This document shows, in pieces, positions 14,642-22,765 of a stretch of DNA of 22,966 nucleotides. Position numbers and translations under genes: made by a program. The first letter of the stretch is position 1; every line of letters starts with the position of its first letter. The notes under the pieces were generated by a model. It was not told the DNA's origin. It saw only the letters and a program-made list of their open reading frames with translations, and searched no databases. Source of the DNA: a virus; the IMG/VR virus record IMGVR_UViG_3300025769_000902, positions 1-22,966 of that record, one strand, 5' to 3'.

Positions 14642-15669
14642 TTAATTTTATATTTTTGAAGATAAGAAAAAACTTCTGCTAACCAAAATTCTGTGTTAGG
14701 GATTCCTCTACCTAATAAATCTTTTTCATACATTTCGAAAAATCTTTTTTTATTTAGATTATATGGTGGTAAATCTATTAATTCATCTAATTCTTTTTGA
14801 TCATGTTCCAATAATTGGATGTTCTCTAAAGACATTAATTCATGATTAATTTCTAATTGACTTTTAAATAAATGAACATTACCATAAATTCCATGTTCTT
14901 CAACTTTATCAGTTGCTTTTTGATATGCCTCTTGTAAAGTGAATATTTTTTCACCTGCTATTTCAGGAAAATATTTCATTAATTTTTTAGGGCCTAAACC
15001 TTTAACACCTGGTAAATTATCTGATTTATCACCCATTAAACATTTCATTGTGATAAAATTATGAGGATGTATACCATATTGTTCATAAACATCATTTGGT
15101 CTATAAAATTTCTTTTTAATTGGTGAGTAAACTGTAATTCGTTTGTTTACTAATTGTAAAAAATCCTGATCAGCTGAATATATTATAACATCATCTTTTA
15201 ATTTTTGGGATAAATAAGCTATAGTATCATCTGCCTCTATTTTATCAATTATAGAAATATTAACAGGTAAACATTTTAAATAATCTAACAATCTTAACAT
15301 TTGAGTTGAGATTGAATCAGATTCTTCTTCTAATGTTGAAAAAACTTTAAAATTTGTAATTCTTTTTATTTGACGGTTTGCTTTATATTCAGCATAGGTA
15401 TTTCTACGATTAGTAATATTACCTTGTCCATCAAAAACTAAGATAACTCTAGTTGGTCTAATTAGTTTAATAACATATCCTAGGGATTTTAAAAAACCAA
15501 CTAAACCACCAACATGATTCCCCTGTGGATTAATAGCGGGGATCATAGCAAATGAACGCAAAAATGTGTTCATGGAATCAATTAAGAGCACCCTACTGTT
15601 TAAGTGTAGGGGCTCCAAATTGGACTCCTCATGCAAGTTGTTGAGTATATCTTTATAAAGTTGGTTCAT
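14638..15669 (-). CDS. 5'-3' exonuclease / RNase H (T4 Rnh-like, FEN fold)
   Basis: The 343-aa protein shows the FEN/5' nuclease pattern: LLIDSMNTFLRS (Asp31), VFDGQG (Asp80), KANR (97-100), IEADDTIA (Glu145, Asp147, Asp148), YSADQDFLQLV (Asp167, Asp169), and GDKSDNLPGVKGLGPKK (213-229), which combines metal ligands with a helix-hairpin-helix. The enzyme would remove RNA primers and flaps from lagging-strand fragments. It starts 17 bases inside the end of uvsX and ends in an ATGA overlap with the oxygenase gene. The length is close to T4 RNase H (305 aa). Confidence in the family is high. Confidence 0.92.
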   Translation of the reverse strand: MNQLYKDILNNLHEESNLEPLHLNSRVLLIDSMNTFLRSFAMIPAINPQGNHVGGLVGFLKSLGYVIKLIRPTRVILVFDGQGNITNRRNTYAEYKANRQIKRITNFKVFSTLEEESDSISTQMLRLLDYLKCLPVNISIIDKIEADDTIAYLSQKLKDDVIIYSADQDFLQLVNKRITVYSPIKKKFYRPNDVYEQYGIHPHNFITMKCLMGDKSDNLPGVKGLGPKKLMKYFPEIAGEKIFTLQEAYQKATDKVEEHGIYGNVHLFKSQLEINHELMSLENIQLLEHDQKELDELIDLPPYNLNKKRFFEMYEKDLLGRGIPNTEFWLAEVFSYLQKYKIK

Positions 15670-16738
15670 CCACAGCTTCTATATTAGTAAAATCCTCATC
15701 TTCAGACCCTTCTAAAACTATTTCAATTGGACCTTCGCCTAATATAGCACCCCATTCTGATTGGTGGGCTTTTTTATAGTTGTCTATATCTTTTTTAGTA
15801 TCAGATATAAAACCATGAGGTGTAACTATAATTTTTCCTGTAGTTGTAACACCATTAATATGGTTTTTTTCAACAGCGGCTTTAACTTTTTTAGCCCATT
15901 CTACTTTTTTACCATCTTTAACTGCATTAACTTTTAAGTTACCTGAATTAGAGATATTACCAAATGTTACTATTAATGTTGAATCAAAGAACATTGTATT
16001 ACCACCCTTATTTTTCATAGTTGGTGGTTGCATAGGTCCTATTGGTTTTTCAACCCAAATTTTATTAATAGCAACTAATGTATTAGTATAAGGACTAGAT
16101 TCTTTTCTTGATAATAATATTTCTTGATTTATAAAGTTACCAAATTGAGTAGACATTGCTCCAGCATTCCATTCATTATTATTTTTAGCTTTTTCAACTG
16201 ACATTTGACATGGAACAGATCCAATAGAATCCCATAGAAATACCATATCCATAGGTAAATTCCCTTTTTTCTGTTCATTCATTAAATCAGCCATAAAACC
16301 TGCTACAGCTTCTACTGTTGGTAATTGCCCTCTATCAGCAAAAATAAAATTACCATCAACACCAATTGTATTACCATCTGCATCTTTTTCAAGATCTACT
16401 TCTAGACCCATCATTATAGCATGCTCCCAAGACCATTTCATCTCAGTTACTATAAAAACAGGTAAAATACCCATTTTTTGGGCATTAACAGCTACTTCTA
16501 ATAACGCTGTAGTTTTACCTGTATCAGAATGTCCACGTAATAAAGTAATATGACCAGCAGGAACACCTGGTAGTGATACCATTTCTTGCCACGCCGGGGA
16601 TAAAGGTATCCATTCTTGTTCTTTAAAGGTATTATTAGATGATCCTAAACCTTTTGCTGCTTTAAACTTATCAAGGGAGAACGTTCCCTTAACAGACTTG
16701 GAGATATCTCCCCCAAGGCTTACTTTTTTCTTTGCCAT
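15653..16738 (-). CDS. uvsX: UvsX/RecA-like recombinase
   Basis: The 361-aa protein carries Walker A GHSDTGKT (69-76), a TEMKWSWEHA block (98-107) after the second strand, Walker B MVFLWDSIGS (165-174), and a loop rich in Asn and Gln (WNAGAMSTQFGNFINQE) that resembles a DNA-binding L1 region. It would coat gp32-bound single strands and catalyse strand invasion for recombination-dependent replication. The N-terminus is basic (MAKKKVSLGG). The C-terminal tail is acidic (EDEDFTNIEAVDEP), as in RecA. It follows the gp32-like gene after four bases and overlaps the nuclease gene. Confidence 0.92.
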   Translation of the reverse strand: MAKKKVSLGGDISKSVKGTFSLDKFKAAKGLGSSNNTFKEQEWIPLSPAWQEMVSLPGVPAGHITLLRGHSDTGKTTALLEVAVNAQKMGILPVFIVTEMKWSWEHAIMMGLEVDLEKDADGNTIGVDGNFIFADRGQLPTVEAVAGFMADLMNEQKKGNLPMDMVFLWDSIGSVPCQMSVEKAKNNNEWNAGAMSTQFGNFINQEILLSRKESSPYTNTLVAINKIWVEKPIGPMQPPTMKNKGGNTMFFDSTLIVTFGNISNSGNLKVNAVKDGKKVEWAKKVKAAVEKNHINGVTTTGKIIVTPHGFISDTKKDIDNYKKAHQSEWGAILGEGPIEIVLEGSEDEDFTNIEAVDEPTL

Positions 16739-16742
16739 TTAA

Positions 16743-17522
16743 TTAATCTTTAAATAAATCGTCGAATTCGTCCTCGTTGAACGATTCTTTTTGTTTAACA
16801 TTCAAAGTATAACCAGTATCTCCCTCTGTAGTTGTTGTAGTTGGAGTATCTGTAGTAGTGTCTTCTGGGTTTAACCAATCTTGAAGTGCTGTTTTCATAT
16901 CATCATAAGAAACTCTTCTATAATATTTCAATAATTCAGGTTGATCAGATAACCATTTTTCAACTTCAGTATTATCATCAGATAAAACTGATTGTTTTGG
17001 TTTTACTCTAAGTGAGGTTTGTGGGTAAGGATTACCTTGAACTACTTCTACTGTCATGTCTAATCCAGAGACTACATCAGTGAAATCACCATAATCTTCA
17101 TCTGCGGCATAACTTAGTAATTCTTGATACACTTGTTTTCCAAATTCCCAAAATCTAACACCTTTACTTTCTTCTCCTCTAACTATTACAGGAGCAAATA
17201 CCCTCATTTTTGGTTCTAATTTCTTAGCTAACCTCCAATTTTCAGGTTCAGATGTTTTTCTTAATTCTTTAGAAAATTCTACAATAGGATCTTTTTCACC
17301 ATAATTAATTGGTGAGATCATTGTTCTACTTCCTATTCCATAATGAAAGAAAACTTCAGTGAATGGGTTTTCTTTATTTTCCTTATAAGGGACAAATCTA
17401 ACTTGTGATTTACCCATAGGTGCTTTCCAAAAATATTGACTTCTATCAAATTTTTGATTGGTGTTTTGACCAGGTTTGGTCTGTAATTGTTCTAACTTGC
17501 TTGAGATTAATTTTAAATCCAT
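16743..17522 (-). CDS. gp32-like single-stranded DNA binding protein
   Basis: The 259-aa protein has the gp32 layout: a short basic N-terminus, an OB-type core with many aromatic residues (SQYFWKAPMGKSQVRFVPY, VFFHYGIGSRTM, RFWEFGKQVYQELL), and an acidic, Thr-rich C-terminal tail ending FNEDEFDDLFKD, the protein-interaction tail. It contains no cysteine at all, so the zinc site of T4 gp32 is missing. It heads the replication gene string and is followed by uvsX after four bases. A terminator lies just upstream, so it should have its own promoter. Confidence 0.88.
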   Translation of the reverse strand: MDLKLISSKLEQLQTKPGQNTNQKFDRSQYFWKAPMGKSQVRFVPYKENKENPFTEVFFHYGIGSRTMISPINYGEKDPIVEFSKELRKTSEPENWRLAKKLEPKMRVFAPVIVRGEESKGVRFWEFGKQVYQELLSYAADEDYGDFTDVVSGLDMTVEVVQGNPYPQTSLRVKPKQSVLSDDNTEVEKWLSDQPELLKYYRRVSYDDMKTALQDWLNPEDTTTDTPTTTTTEGDTGYTLNVKQKESFNEDEFDDLFKD

Positions 17523-17537
17523 AATATAACTTTTTTT

Positions 17538-17545
17538 TATTTATA
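17538..17545 (-). promoter_or_regulatory. Possible T4-late-type promoter (TATAAATA) before the gp32-like gene
   Basis: On the minus strand TATAAATA lies 16-23 bases upstream of the gp32-like start and just after a terminator, where a promoter is expected. It equals the T4 late consensus. In DNA this AT-rich the match could be chance, and no gp55-type sigma gene is visible here. An alternative weak Bacteroidota-type match is TTTG at 17584-17581 followed 20 bases later by TACATTAT. Confidence 0.35.
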
Positions 17546-17560
17546 ACGATTAATAATGTA

Positions 17561-17584
17561 AGAAGAGCCCTTTAGGGCTCCAAA
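17561..17584 (-). terminator. Hairpin terminator after the RMF-like gene
   Basis: GAGCCC (17565-17570) and GGGCTC (17575-17580) form a perfect 6-bp GC-rich stem with a 4-base loop, extended by further AT pairs. On the minus strand it is followed by TTCTTAC, a weak T-tract. It separates the 62-aa gene from the gp32-like gene. Confidence 0.78.
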
Positions 17585-17606
17585 TGTTTTGTAAGAGAAA
17601 AATTAA

Positions 17607-17795
17607 TTACTCTACAGAACTTGATGCTTCTAAGTTCCATCCAAGCTCCCAAGAAACATGCTCACATGGGTTTGATGTAAAATCATAAGGATTTGCATTA
17701 AGAGCAACCCCATCTTTGTAATCTTGTTTTGCTGTTCTTCCTATACTAGCCGTTAAGTCATTTACTGGATAACCTCTATATGTTTTTGAAGGCAT
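17607..17795 (-). CDS. RMF/CrpP-like small protein, 62 aa
   Basis: The pattern A-x(n)-G-x(n)-NPY...W-x-x-GW is visible as DYKDGVALNANPYDF (residues 26-40) and HVSWELGWNLEA (46-57). This is the short motif shared by ribosome modulation factor and CrpP-like proteins common in phages. RMF dimerises ribosomes in stationary phase; whether the phage protein touches ribosomes is unknown. It is followed by a terminator, so it is the last cistron of its transcript. Confidence 0.55.
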   Translation of the reverse strand: MPSKTYRGYPVNDLTASIGRTAKQDYKDGVALNANPYDFTSNPCEHVSWELGWNLEASSSVE

Positions 17796-17829
17796 AATTA
17801 AAATATTAATTGATTTCTGCTTATAAATA

Positions 17830-18246
17830 TTAAAAATTTAATATTTCATGTATTTTTGTATCTAATTTTTTTAACTCGCCACCTGTAGTTAATAAGATAC
17901 AATTTCTGTAGTCTTGCCAATTTACTCTATAATTAGTATCTAATTCACCACTATTTAGAGAACGAATTAAATCATTAAGTGCGTTAATAGTGTATAGAGT
18001 ATTGGATTCCTTTTTTCTATGTAAAAGGATTGTATTATCTAGTATTGTACTAGACATATTGAATGAATCAACATTGTATGTACAGACATATTCATTTGTA
18101 GATTCTACAAACAATATAAATATCTTATTAAATAAGATTTGATATTGATCTTTAATCGTATCTACAGTTGATTCTAAGTCTTCCTTAGTGGTAAATGTGC
18201 AAAATAATTTGTTTGCCAAATCGTCAAAATTAATTTCGTAATCCAT
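17830..18246 (-). CDS. Hypothetical protein, 138 aa, downstream of the DNA polymerase
   Basis: The protein has an acidic N-terminal helix (INFDDLANKLF), a beta-rich centre (YQILFNKIFILFVESTNEYVCTYNV), a LHRKKESNTLYTINALNDLI segment and a C-terminal VNWQDYRNCILLTTGGELKKL part. It lies 8 bases after the polymerase gene. T4 has the translational repressor gene regA near its polymerase, but I see no RegA motif here and do not claim it. No family is recognised. Confidence 0.75.
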   Translation of the reverse strand: MDYEINFDDLANKLFCTFTTKEDLESTVDTIKDQYQILFNKIFILFVESTNEYVCTYNVDSFNMSSTILDNTILLHRKKESNTLYTINALNDLIRSLNSGELDTNYRVNWQDYRNCILLTTGGELKKLDTKIHEILNF

Positions 18247-18254
18247 AATAAATA

Positions 18255-19553
18255 TTATATGTCTTTTAGAGAATTGTAATTGTTACCATATGCAACTTTT
18301 ACAACGTATTTGTTATTTTCTAATAATTTTTTAATTTCTTTTAAAACCTCTTTACCATCTACTGAAGAGTAATCAACTAAGAATGAATCATAGGTGTATA
18401 ATATAACTTTACTTTGTTTATTATCCAAATAATCTATTACTTTTCTTACAGAAATAACATTATTATGTGTTTCTGCTGATTGTATCATATAATTTAATAC
18501 TTTATTTGGTGTTGGGTTTTGTATTTGTTCTTTGGTTAGTATTTTTCCTCCTACTAACTCTAATTTTTCTGTAGCATTAAACAATTCCCATAATTTTTCA
18601 ACATATTCATTCATTGCTTTAAAGAATGGTATTTCTTTATATTCCTTAAACACACCCCCATATAATTGTTTAAAGGTTAATTCTTTAGATTTAGCATACT
18701 CTTCATCAGTTAATTCTTCTTTATTAAAATACATTTTACCTAATTGATTATGTACTGATTCTCTATCTAAGTCAAATCCTATTAAATTAGCTAGTATCCT
18801 AACATGGTAAGCGTCATAGTCAAATTCAAAAAACATATCATTTTTAGGAATAAATGCAGTTCTTGAACCATCATTTTTATTTAAAGCAGCGAAGTTAACA
18901 CCATTAAAAGAGTTAGTTGGACGAGTAGTAAGGTTATATAAGTTATATTTAGTATACACTGTTTCTCCACGAATAAACCATTCTTTTTCATGATATTTAA
19001 AGTGTTTATTAAAATAATCCGGGTGGATTCTTAAACCTTGTTCCTCTATTGATTTAAATACTTTTGGAAAAGTATCATTATAAAATTCGTTTACTTCTGT
19101 TGGGATTTTTTCTCTAATTTCTTCGAAGTTTTTTTCTTCTTGCTCGTAAATTTTTGAGATTGGTACCAAGGAAGTACAGAACGGTAAATGTCCATACTTA
19201 TCATAAGTACGGGACCTAATAGGAGTATAATCCAAGTTGTTATTGTCATAAGGTATGTCTATTAATTTAGGTGAATCAAAGAAATATAAACATTCTTTTT
19301 TATTTGTAATATAAATTTTTTCATATTTGCTTTCTATCCATTCTATTACTTTATTAAAATCTAATCTAAATGCTTCAGAATGGTTAATTGGAAATACATA
19401 TCCTTTACCTTTAAAAGTTTTAAAATATATTAAACATGGTGAAGATAAACTAGAATGGTATTCATCATTCATAGGAATGATTTTTATATAACATTCATCA
19501 CCTGAACAATATAATCTACTTAATTGTTCCTCTGTCTCAACAATATAATACAT
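18255..19553 (-). CDS. Compact family-A (Pol I-like) DNA polymerase
   Basis: The 432-aa protein shows the family-A polymerase motifs in order. Arg211 (TTRPTNSFNGVNF) matches the TGRLSS arginine. Motif A is FEFDYDAYHVRILANLIG, with Asp245 as the catalytic Asp. Motif B is K290-x3-F294-x3-Y298-G299 (KELTFKQLYGG), the O-helix. N354-x3-Q358 matches the N-x3-Q pair, and motif C is YTYDSFLV with Asp389. At the E. coli Glu710 position there is His250, and at Glu883 Ser390, both unusual. The polymerase part spans about 135-432. The first ~110 residues are too short for an intact proofreading domain and show no clear DxE motif. T7 polymerase is 704 aa, so this is very small. It is followed by the 138-aa gene, the RMF-like gene and then gp32/uvsX. 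Confidence 0.82.
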   Translation of the reverse strand: MYYIVETEEQLSRLYCSGDECYIKIIPMNDEYHSSLSSPCLIYFKTFKGKGYVFPINHSEAFRLDFNKVIEWIESKYEKIYITNKKECLYFFDSPKLIDIPYDNNNLDYTPIRSRTYDKYGHLPFCTSLVPISKIYEQEEKNFEEIREKIPTEVNEFYNDTFPKVFKSIEEQGLRIHPDYFNKHFKYHEKEWFIRGETVYTKYNLYNLTTRPTNSFNGVNFAALNKNDGSRTAFIPKNDMFFEFDYDAYHVRILANLIGFDLDRESVHNQLGKMYFNKEELTDEEYAKSKELTFKQLYGGVFKEYKEIPFFKAMNEYVEKLWELFNATEKLELVGGKILTKEQIQNPTPNKVLNYMIQSAETHNNVISVRKVIDYLDNKQSKVILYTYDSFLVDYSSVDGKEVLKEIKKLLENNKYVVKVAYGNNYNSLKDI

Positions 19554-19571
19554 AACCTTTTATTCATAACT

Positions 19572-20417
19572 TTAAGTTGCACCAAGATTTCCTAATGCTT
19601 CATTTATCAATGTATTAACTTGTCCTTGAACAACCACATTAGCTGGTAGGAGAATTTTATTTTGTGATTGGGTATGTGTAGCACCATCCATTATTGTTCC
19701 ATCTGCCATTATATGATAATTACCTATATATACATTATTATCTAATTTAATTGTAAATTCATTTCCACTTGTATATTGGTTAGAGATTAATTCTAAGTTT
19801 GGTCTAACTGCAAATTGAATTAAATTAGATAAATATTGTTTTATACCTCTAAATTCTTTATTAGTGAAGTTAATTAATCTTTCATTAGTATCCACAATTC
19901 CTGCAGTAACTACTCCATTTGGGTTTCTTGTATCTCTAAGTGGACCAGTTATTTTCCAATATATTTTTACTACTTGCCATAAAGCATAATTATATTCCCC
20001 ACTTTGTGTAAATAAATCATTATAAGTTGATTCATTTATTTCTAATATTTGAAATGGGTTAGAATTTCTTTTCTTAGCAAAATATCTTTCTATTTGTCCT
20101 CTTTGATAATCTTTACCTTGAGGTTGAGGAATAAAGGAAGTTGGATTTTTACCATATTCAAATAGTTCCTGGTTTTTAGGGTTTAATCTAGCATATTCTA
20201 AATTATTAGGTGTATTAGGAACTTGATTTGTTGATTCATCTTTAGGAGCTATACCTAACAATTGCTTTGTTGGATCTAATGGGGTATTTCCACTATAGAT
20301 TTGTCCATTAAATAATTGATGATAAGGACCACTATAGGATTTACCAGTAGAGTCAACAAACTCCCCACCATTGGTGAATAAATTATTATTTGTTAATGAT
20401 TTAGGTATATAGCTCAT
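19572..20417 (-). CDS. Virion structural protein, 281 aa
   Basis: The N-terminal half is rich in Asn, Pro and Gly, with FVDSTGKSYSGPYHQLFNGQIYSG. The C-terminal half has structured segments and ends with YIGNYHIMADGTIMDGATH. From memory, this YxGxYHxxxxGxxMxGxxH pattern recurs in virion proteins of large marine phages, often next to baseplate genes. The start overlaps the stop of the 780-aa gene (TAATG). A baseplate or tail location is inferred from neighbours. Confidence 0.7.
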   Translation of the reverse strand: MSYIPKSLTNNNLFTNGGEFVDSTGKSYSGPYHQLFNGQIYSGNTPLDPTKQLLGIAPKDESTNQVPNTPNNLEYARLNPKNQELFEYGKNPTSFIPQPQGKDYQRGQIERYFAKKRNSNPFQILEINESTYNDLFTQSGEYNYALWQVVKIYWKITGPLRDTRNPNGVVTAGIVDTNERLINFTNKEFRGIKQYLSNLIQFAVRPNLELISNQYTSGNEFTIKLDNNVYIGNYHIMADGTIMDGATHTQSQNKILLPANVVVQGQVNTLINEALGNLGAT

Positions 20418-22759
20418 TAGTTACGTATTACAATTTGTCCTCTTAATATTGTATACCATTTATTACTTTCTATTTCATGATTTATAGAAAATACTGCAAA
20501 ATCAACTTTACCTCTATATTGTTTAGGTAACCTATCATCTGGGATTCTAAATATATTATAAGGTAAAATGCCTGATATTCCATCTATTTTAATACTATAT
20601 TCTATAGGGATTATAAGAGTTGGAGTAGTAGAAGGAATTGATATAGGGCTACTAAAATCAGGGAAAATTTTTTGTCCTGTAAATTCATTTATTAGTTGTG
20701 CTTGTGAAATTCTTACAGGTAATTTTACATCTCTATTTTGAATATCATTATATAAAGTTGTTAAACTATTTATATTTTCTACACTTAAATCATTAAAATT
20801 ATAAACTCTTTCAAAAAGTTGGTATAATTTTTTAAATGGTATTAATTGTTTTTTTATATCAGTTACAAATTTTTTATTAGGTGGTACAGCAGGAACTTTA
20901 GTTACTGCTAATCTATCCTTTACATTACCATTTAAAGAAGCGTAACTTAATATATCTTCAGGGAAATCACCTAAATCTTTTCCAGCAGCCTGTGCTGCAA
21001 TTACTATTTGTGCTGCTAATTTTGGTGAAATTTTACTATTAAAACTATAATCATATACTAAAGATTTAGTACCAAAATTAGGAATTTCAATTACTTCGTT
21101 GTTTTTAGAATCAGGTAAAATATGCTCATCTATAATTCTTATACAATTACTATCCTTATCATAAAAAGGTCTAAAAGAATTTATTTTACCTAATGAAACA
21201 TTAATTCCATCTAAAATCCTAGTTATAAAATCCATTAAATTAACTGTTCTATCTTCGGAGGATGTTGATAAAGATTTTAATGTATCAATAGCAAAATCTA
21301 AGTTAACTAAAACATTAAATAATTTTCCATTAAAAGGGGGAATATTATTACGATTATTAAATTTTTGTAATTCATATTCTTTTATAACTTTATCAAAATA
21401 ATTTTCTATACCTACTTGATCAATTAAACATTTAGAGGGATCAACACTTCCTTGTAAACTAAAACATCGTTTAATTAGTGTATTATCAGGATTATAATCT
21501 AAGTAAACTTCAGGTTTTTGAGCTGTTCCTCCTCCACCTTCAGAAAAAATACCTATATGTTGGATTAGTGTAAATAAGTGAGCTAAAGTAATATATGTTT
21601 GGAAAAATTTAGTATTATTAATTACCTGTCCTGTAATATATCCCGTATAATCACTAGTAGTAAGATCATTAGCTGTTCCAAGACCTGAAATTACTTGGTG
21701 AGCGTTACCTTTTCTAACATTTTCATTACCTGTTATTGAATTGTTAGCAAATACTGGTCCTCTATATGTAATTTCTGTAAAAATTTTATTTAAATATTTT
21801 CCATAAGCAATTTCATCATTGTTACTATCTACTGCTTTTTTACCTAAAGTAATAGGTACAAATTTACTAATAATTCTATCTTGTAAACCTTCACTGGCTG
21901 CAGATTCTCTAAATGCTATTTCTTCTTTTGTAGCATTTTTAAAGAATTTTTTATATGTAGTAAGTATACATTCTAAATCCGATGAGTAATTACTATCTGT
22001 ATCTTCTTCTGTTAAAAAAATATCAAAATTAACATTACTAGCTGTATTAATTTTAAGTGATTCAACTATACCACCGGAACCCATTACTTGTATTTTACAA
22101 TTATAGGAACCATCATTATTAGCTGACCAATCAAAATTATAAACTTTACCTAGTAAACATTCATAATTACCTTGAGAGCTTTGTCTTTTATTTGTAGTTT
22201 CTTTTAATAATTTATCTCTGTCTTTATACTCGAAAAAATCAATACTTGATGGATTTGTTTCAAATGTGTCATCTTTTCTAAAATAATTTGAGTGTCCCCA
22301 TTCTAAAAATACATTACACCCTAAACTCATATAAAGTTTAGTCATTCTATCTAATTGGTCTAAATCATAACAAATAAACTCAATATCTGCTTGCATTAAA
22401 GTTTGCCATTTACCTCCTGTACCAATTGAGACATTAGTAATACCAGGCATAGGTTTAAAACCTAAATCGTCATTAGTTCCTTTAGAATAAGTTTCATTAA
22501 ATCCTCCCCTTATATTTTGGTTAGTATTTAAAGTGCCCCCTTGCAAAACATTATTTTTAGCTAATGAGGAATCATTATTTACATCTACACCAGAACTTAA
22601 TCTAAACCAAACATTACGATTAGTTAAAAATTCAAGAATACTATTACTACGATTAGTAGTATTTAATTTTTCTCCTCTTTTTTTAATTTGGTCGTTTACG
22701 TACTCTGGAAAACCTGTACCTACTATATTTTTGAAGTTGGATTTTTTTTCAGTAGCCAT
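20417..22759 (-). CDS. Large virion protein, baseplate/tail-hub-like, 780 aa
   Basis: The protein begins with VNDQIKKRGEKLN and NVWFRLSSGVDV, a start pattern I associate with large structural proteins of T4-like phages. It continues with GITNVSIGTGGKWQTL, LDQLDRMTKLYMSLGCNVFLEW and YNFDWSANNDGSYNCKIQV. The C-terminus has VDFAVFSINHEIESNKWYTILRGQIV, resembling the H-x-I-x-x-N-x-W-x-T strand of tail hub proteins related to gp27 or late-control D. No enzymatic motif is seen. It lies between a LysM/gp53-like baseplate gene and another structural gene, so a hub or wedge role is likely but not proven. Confidence 0.72.
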   Translation of the reverse strand: MATEKKSNFKNIVGTGFPEYVNDQIKKRGEKLNTTNRSNSILEFLTNRNVWFRLSSGVDVNNDSSLAKNNVLQGGTLNTNQNIRGGFNETYSKGTNDDLGFKPMPGITNVSIGTGGKWQTLMQADIEFICYDLDQLDRMTKLYMSLGCNVFLEWGHSNYFRKDDTFETNPSSIDFFEYKDRDKLLKETTNKRQSSQGNYECLLGKVYNFDWSANNDGSYNCKIQVMGSGGIVESLKINTASNVNFDIFLTEEDTDSNYSSDLECILTTYKKFFKNATKEEIAFRESAASEGLQDRIISKFVPITLGKKAVDSNNDEIAYGKYLNKIFTEITYRGPVFANNSITGNENVRKGNAHQVISGLGTANDLTTSDYTGYITGQVINNTKFFQTYITLAHLFTLIQHIGIFSEGGGGTAQKPEVYLDYNPDNTLIKRCFSLQGSVDPSKCLIDQVGIENYFDKVIKEYELQKFNNRNNIPPFNGKLFNVLVNLDFAIDTLKSLSTSSEDRTVNLMDFITRILDGINVSLGKINSFRPFYDKDSNCIRIIDEHILPDSKNNEVIEIPNFGTKSLVYDYSFNSKISPKLAAQIVIAAQAAGKDLGDFPEDILSYASLNGNVKDRLAVTKVPAVPPNKKFVTDIKKQLIPFKKLYQLFERVYNFNDLSVENINSLTTLYNDIQNRDVKLPVRISQAQLINEFTGQKIFPDFSSPISIPSTTPTLIIPIEYSIKIDGISGILPYNIFRIPDDRLPKQYRGKVDFAVFSINHEIESNKWYTILRGQIVIRN

Positions 22760-22765
22760 AACATT

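Noticed and set aside
17830-18246. 138-aa protein as a RegA-type translational repressor
   Set aside because: Only the position near a polymerase suggests it; I could see no RegA sequence motif.
18532-18747. 71-codon plus-strand frame opposite the DNA polymerase
   Set aside because: Antisense to conserved polymerase motifs; no promoter or start context.
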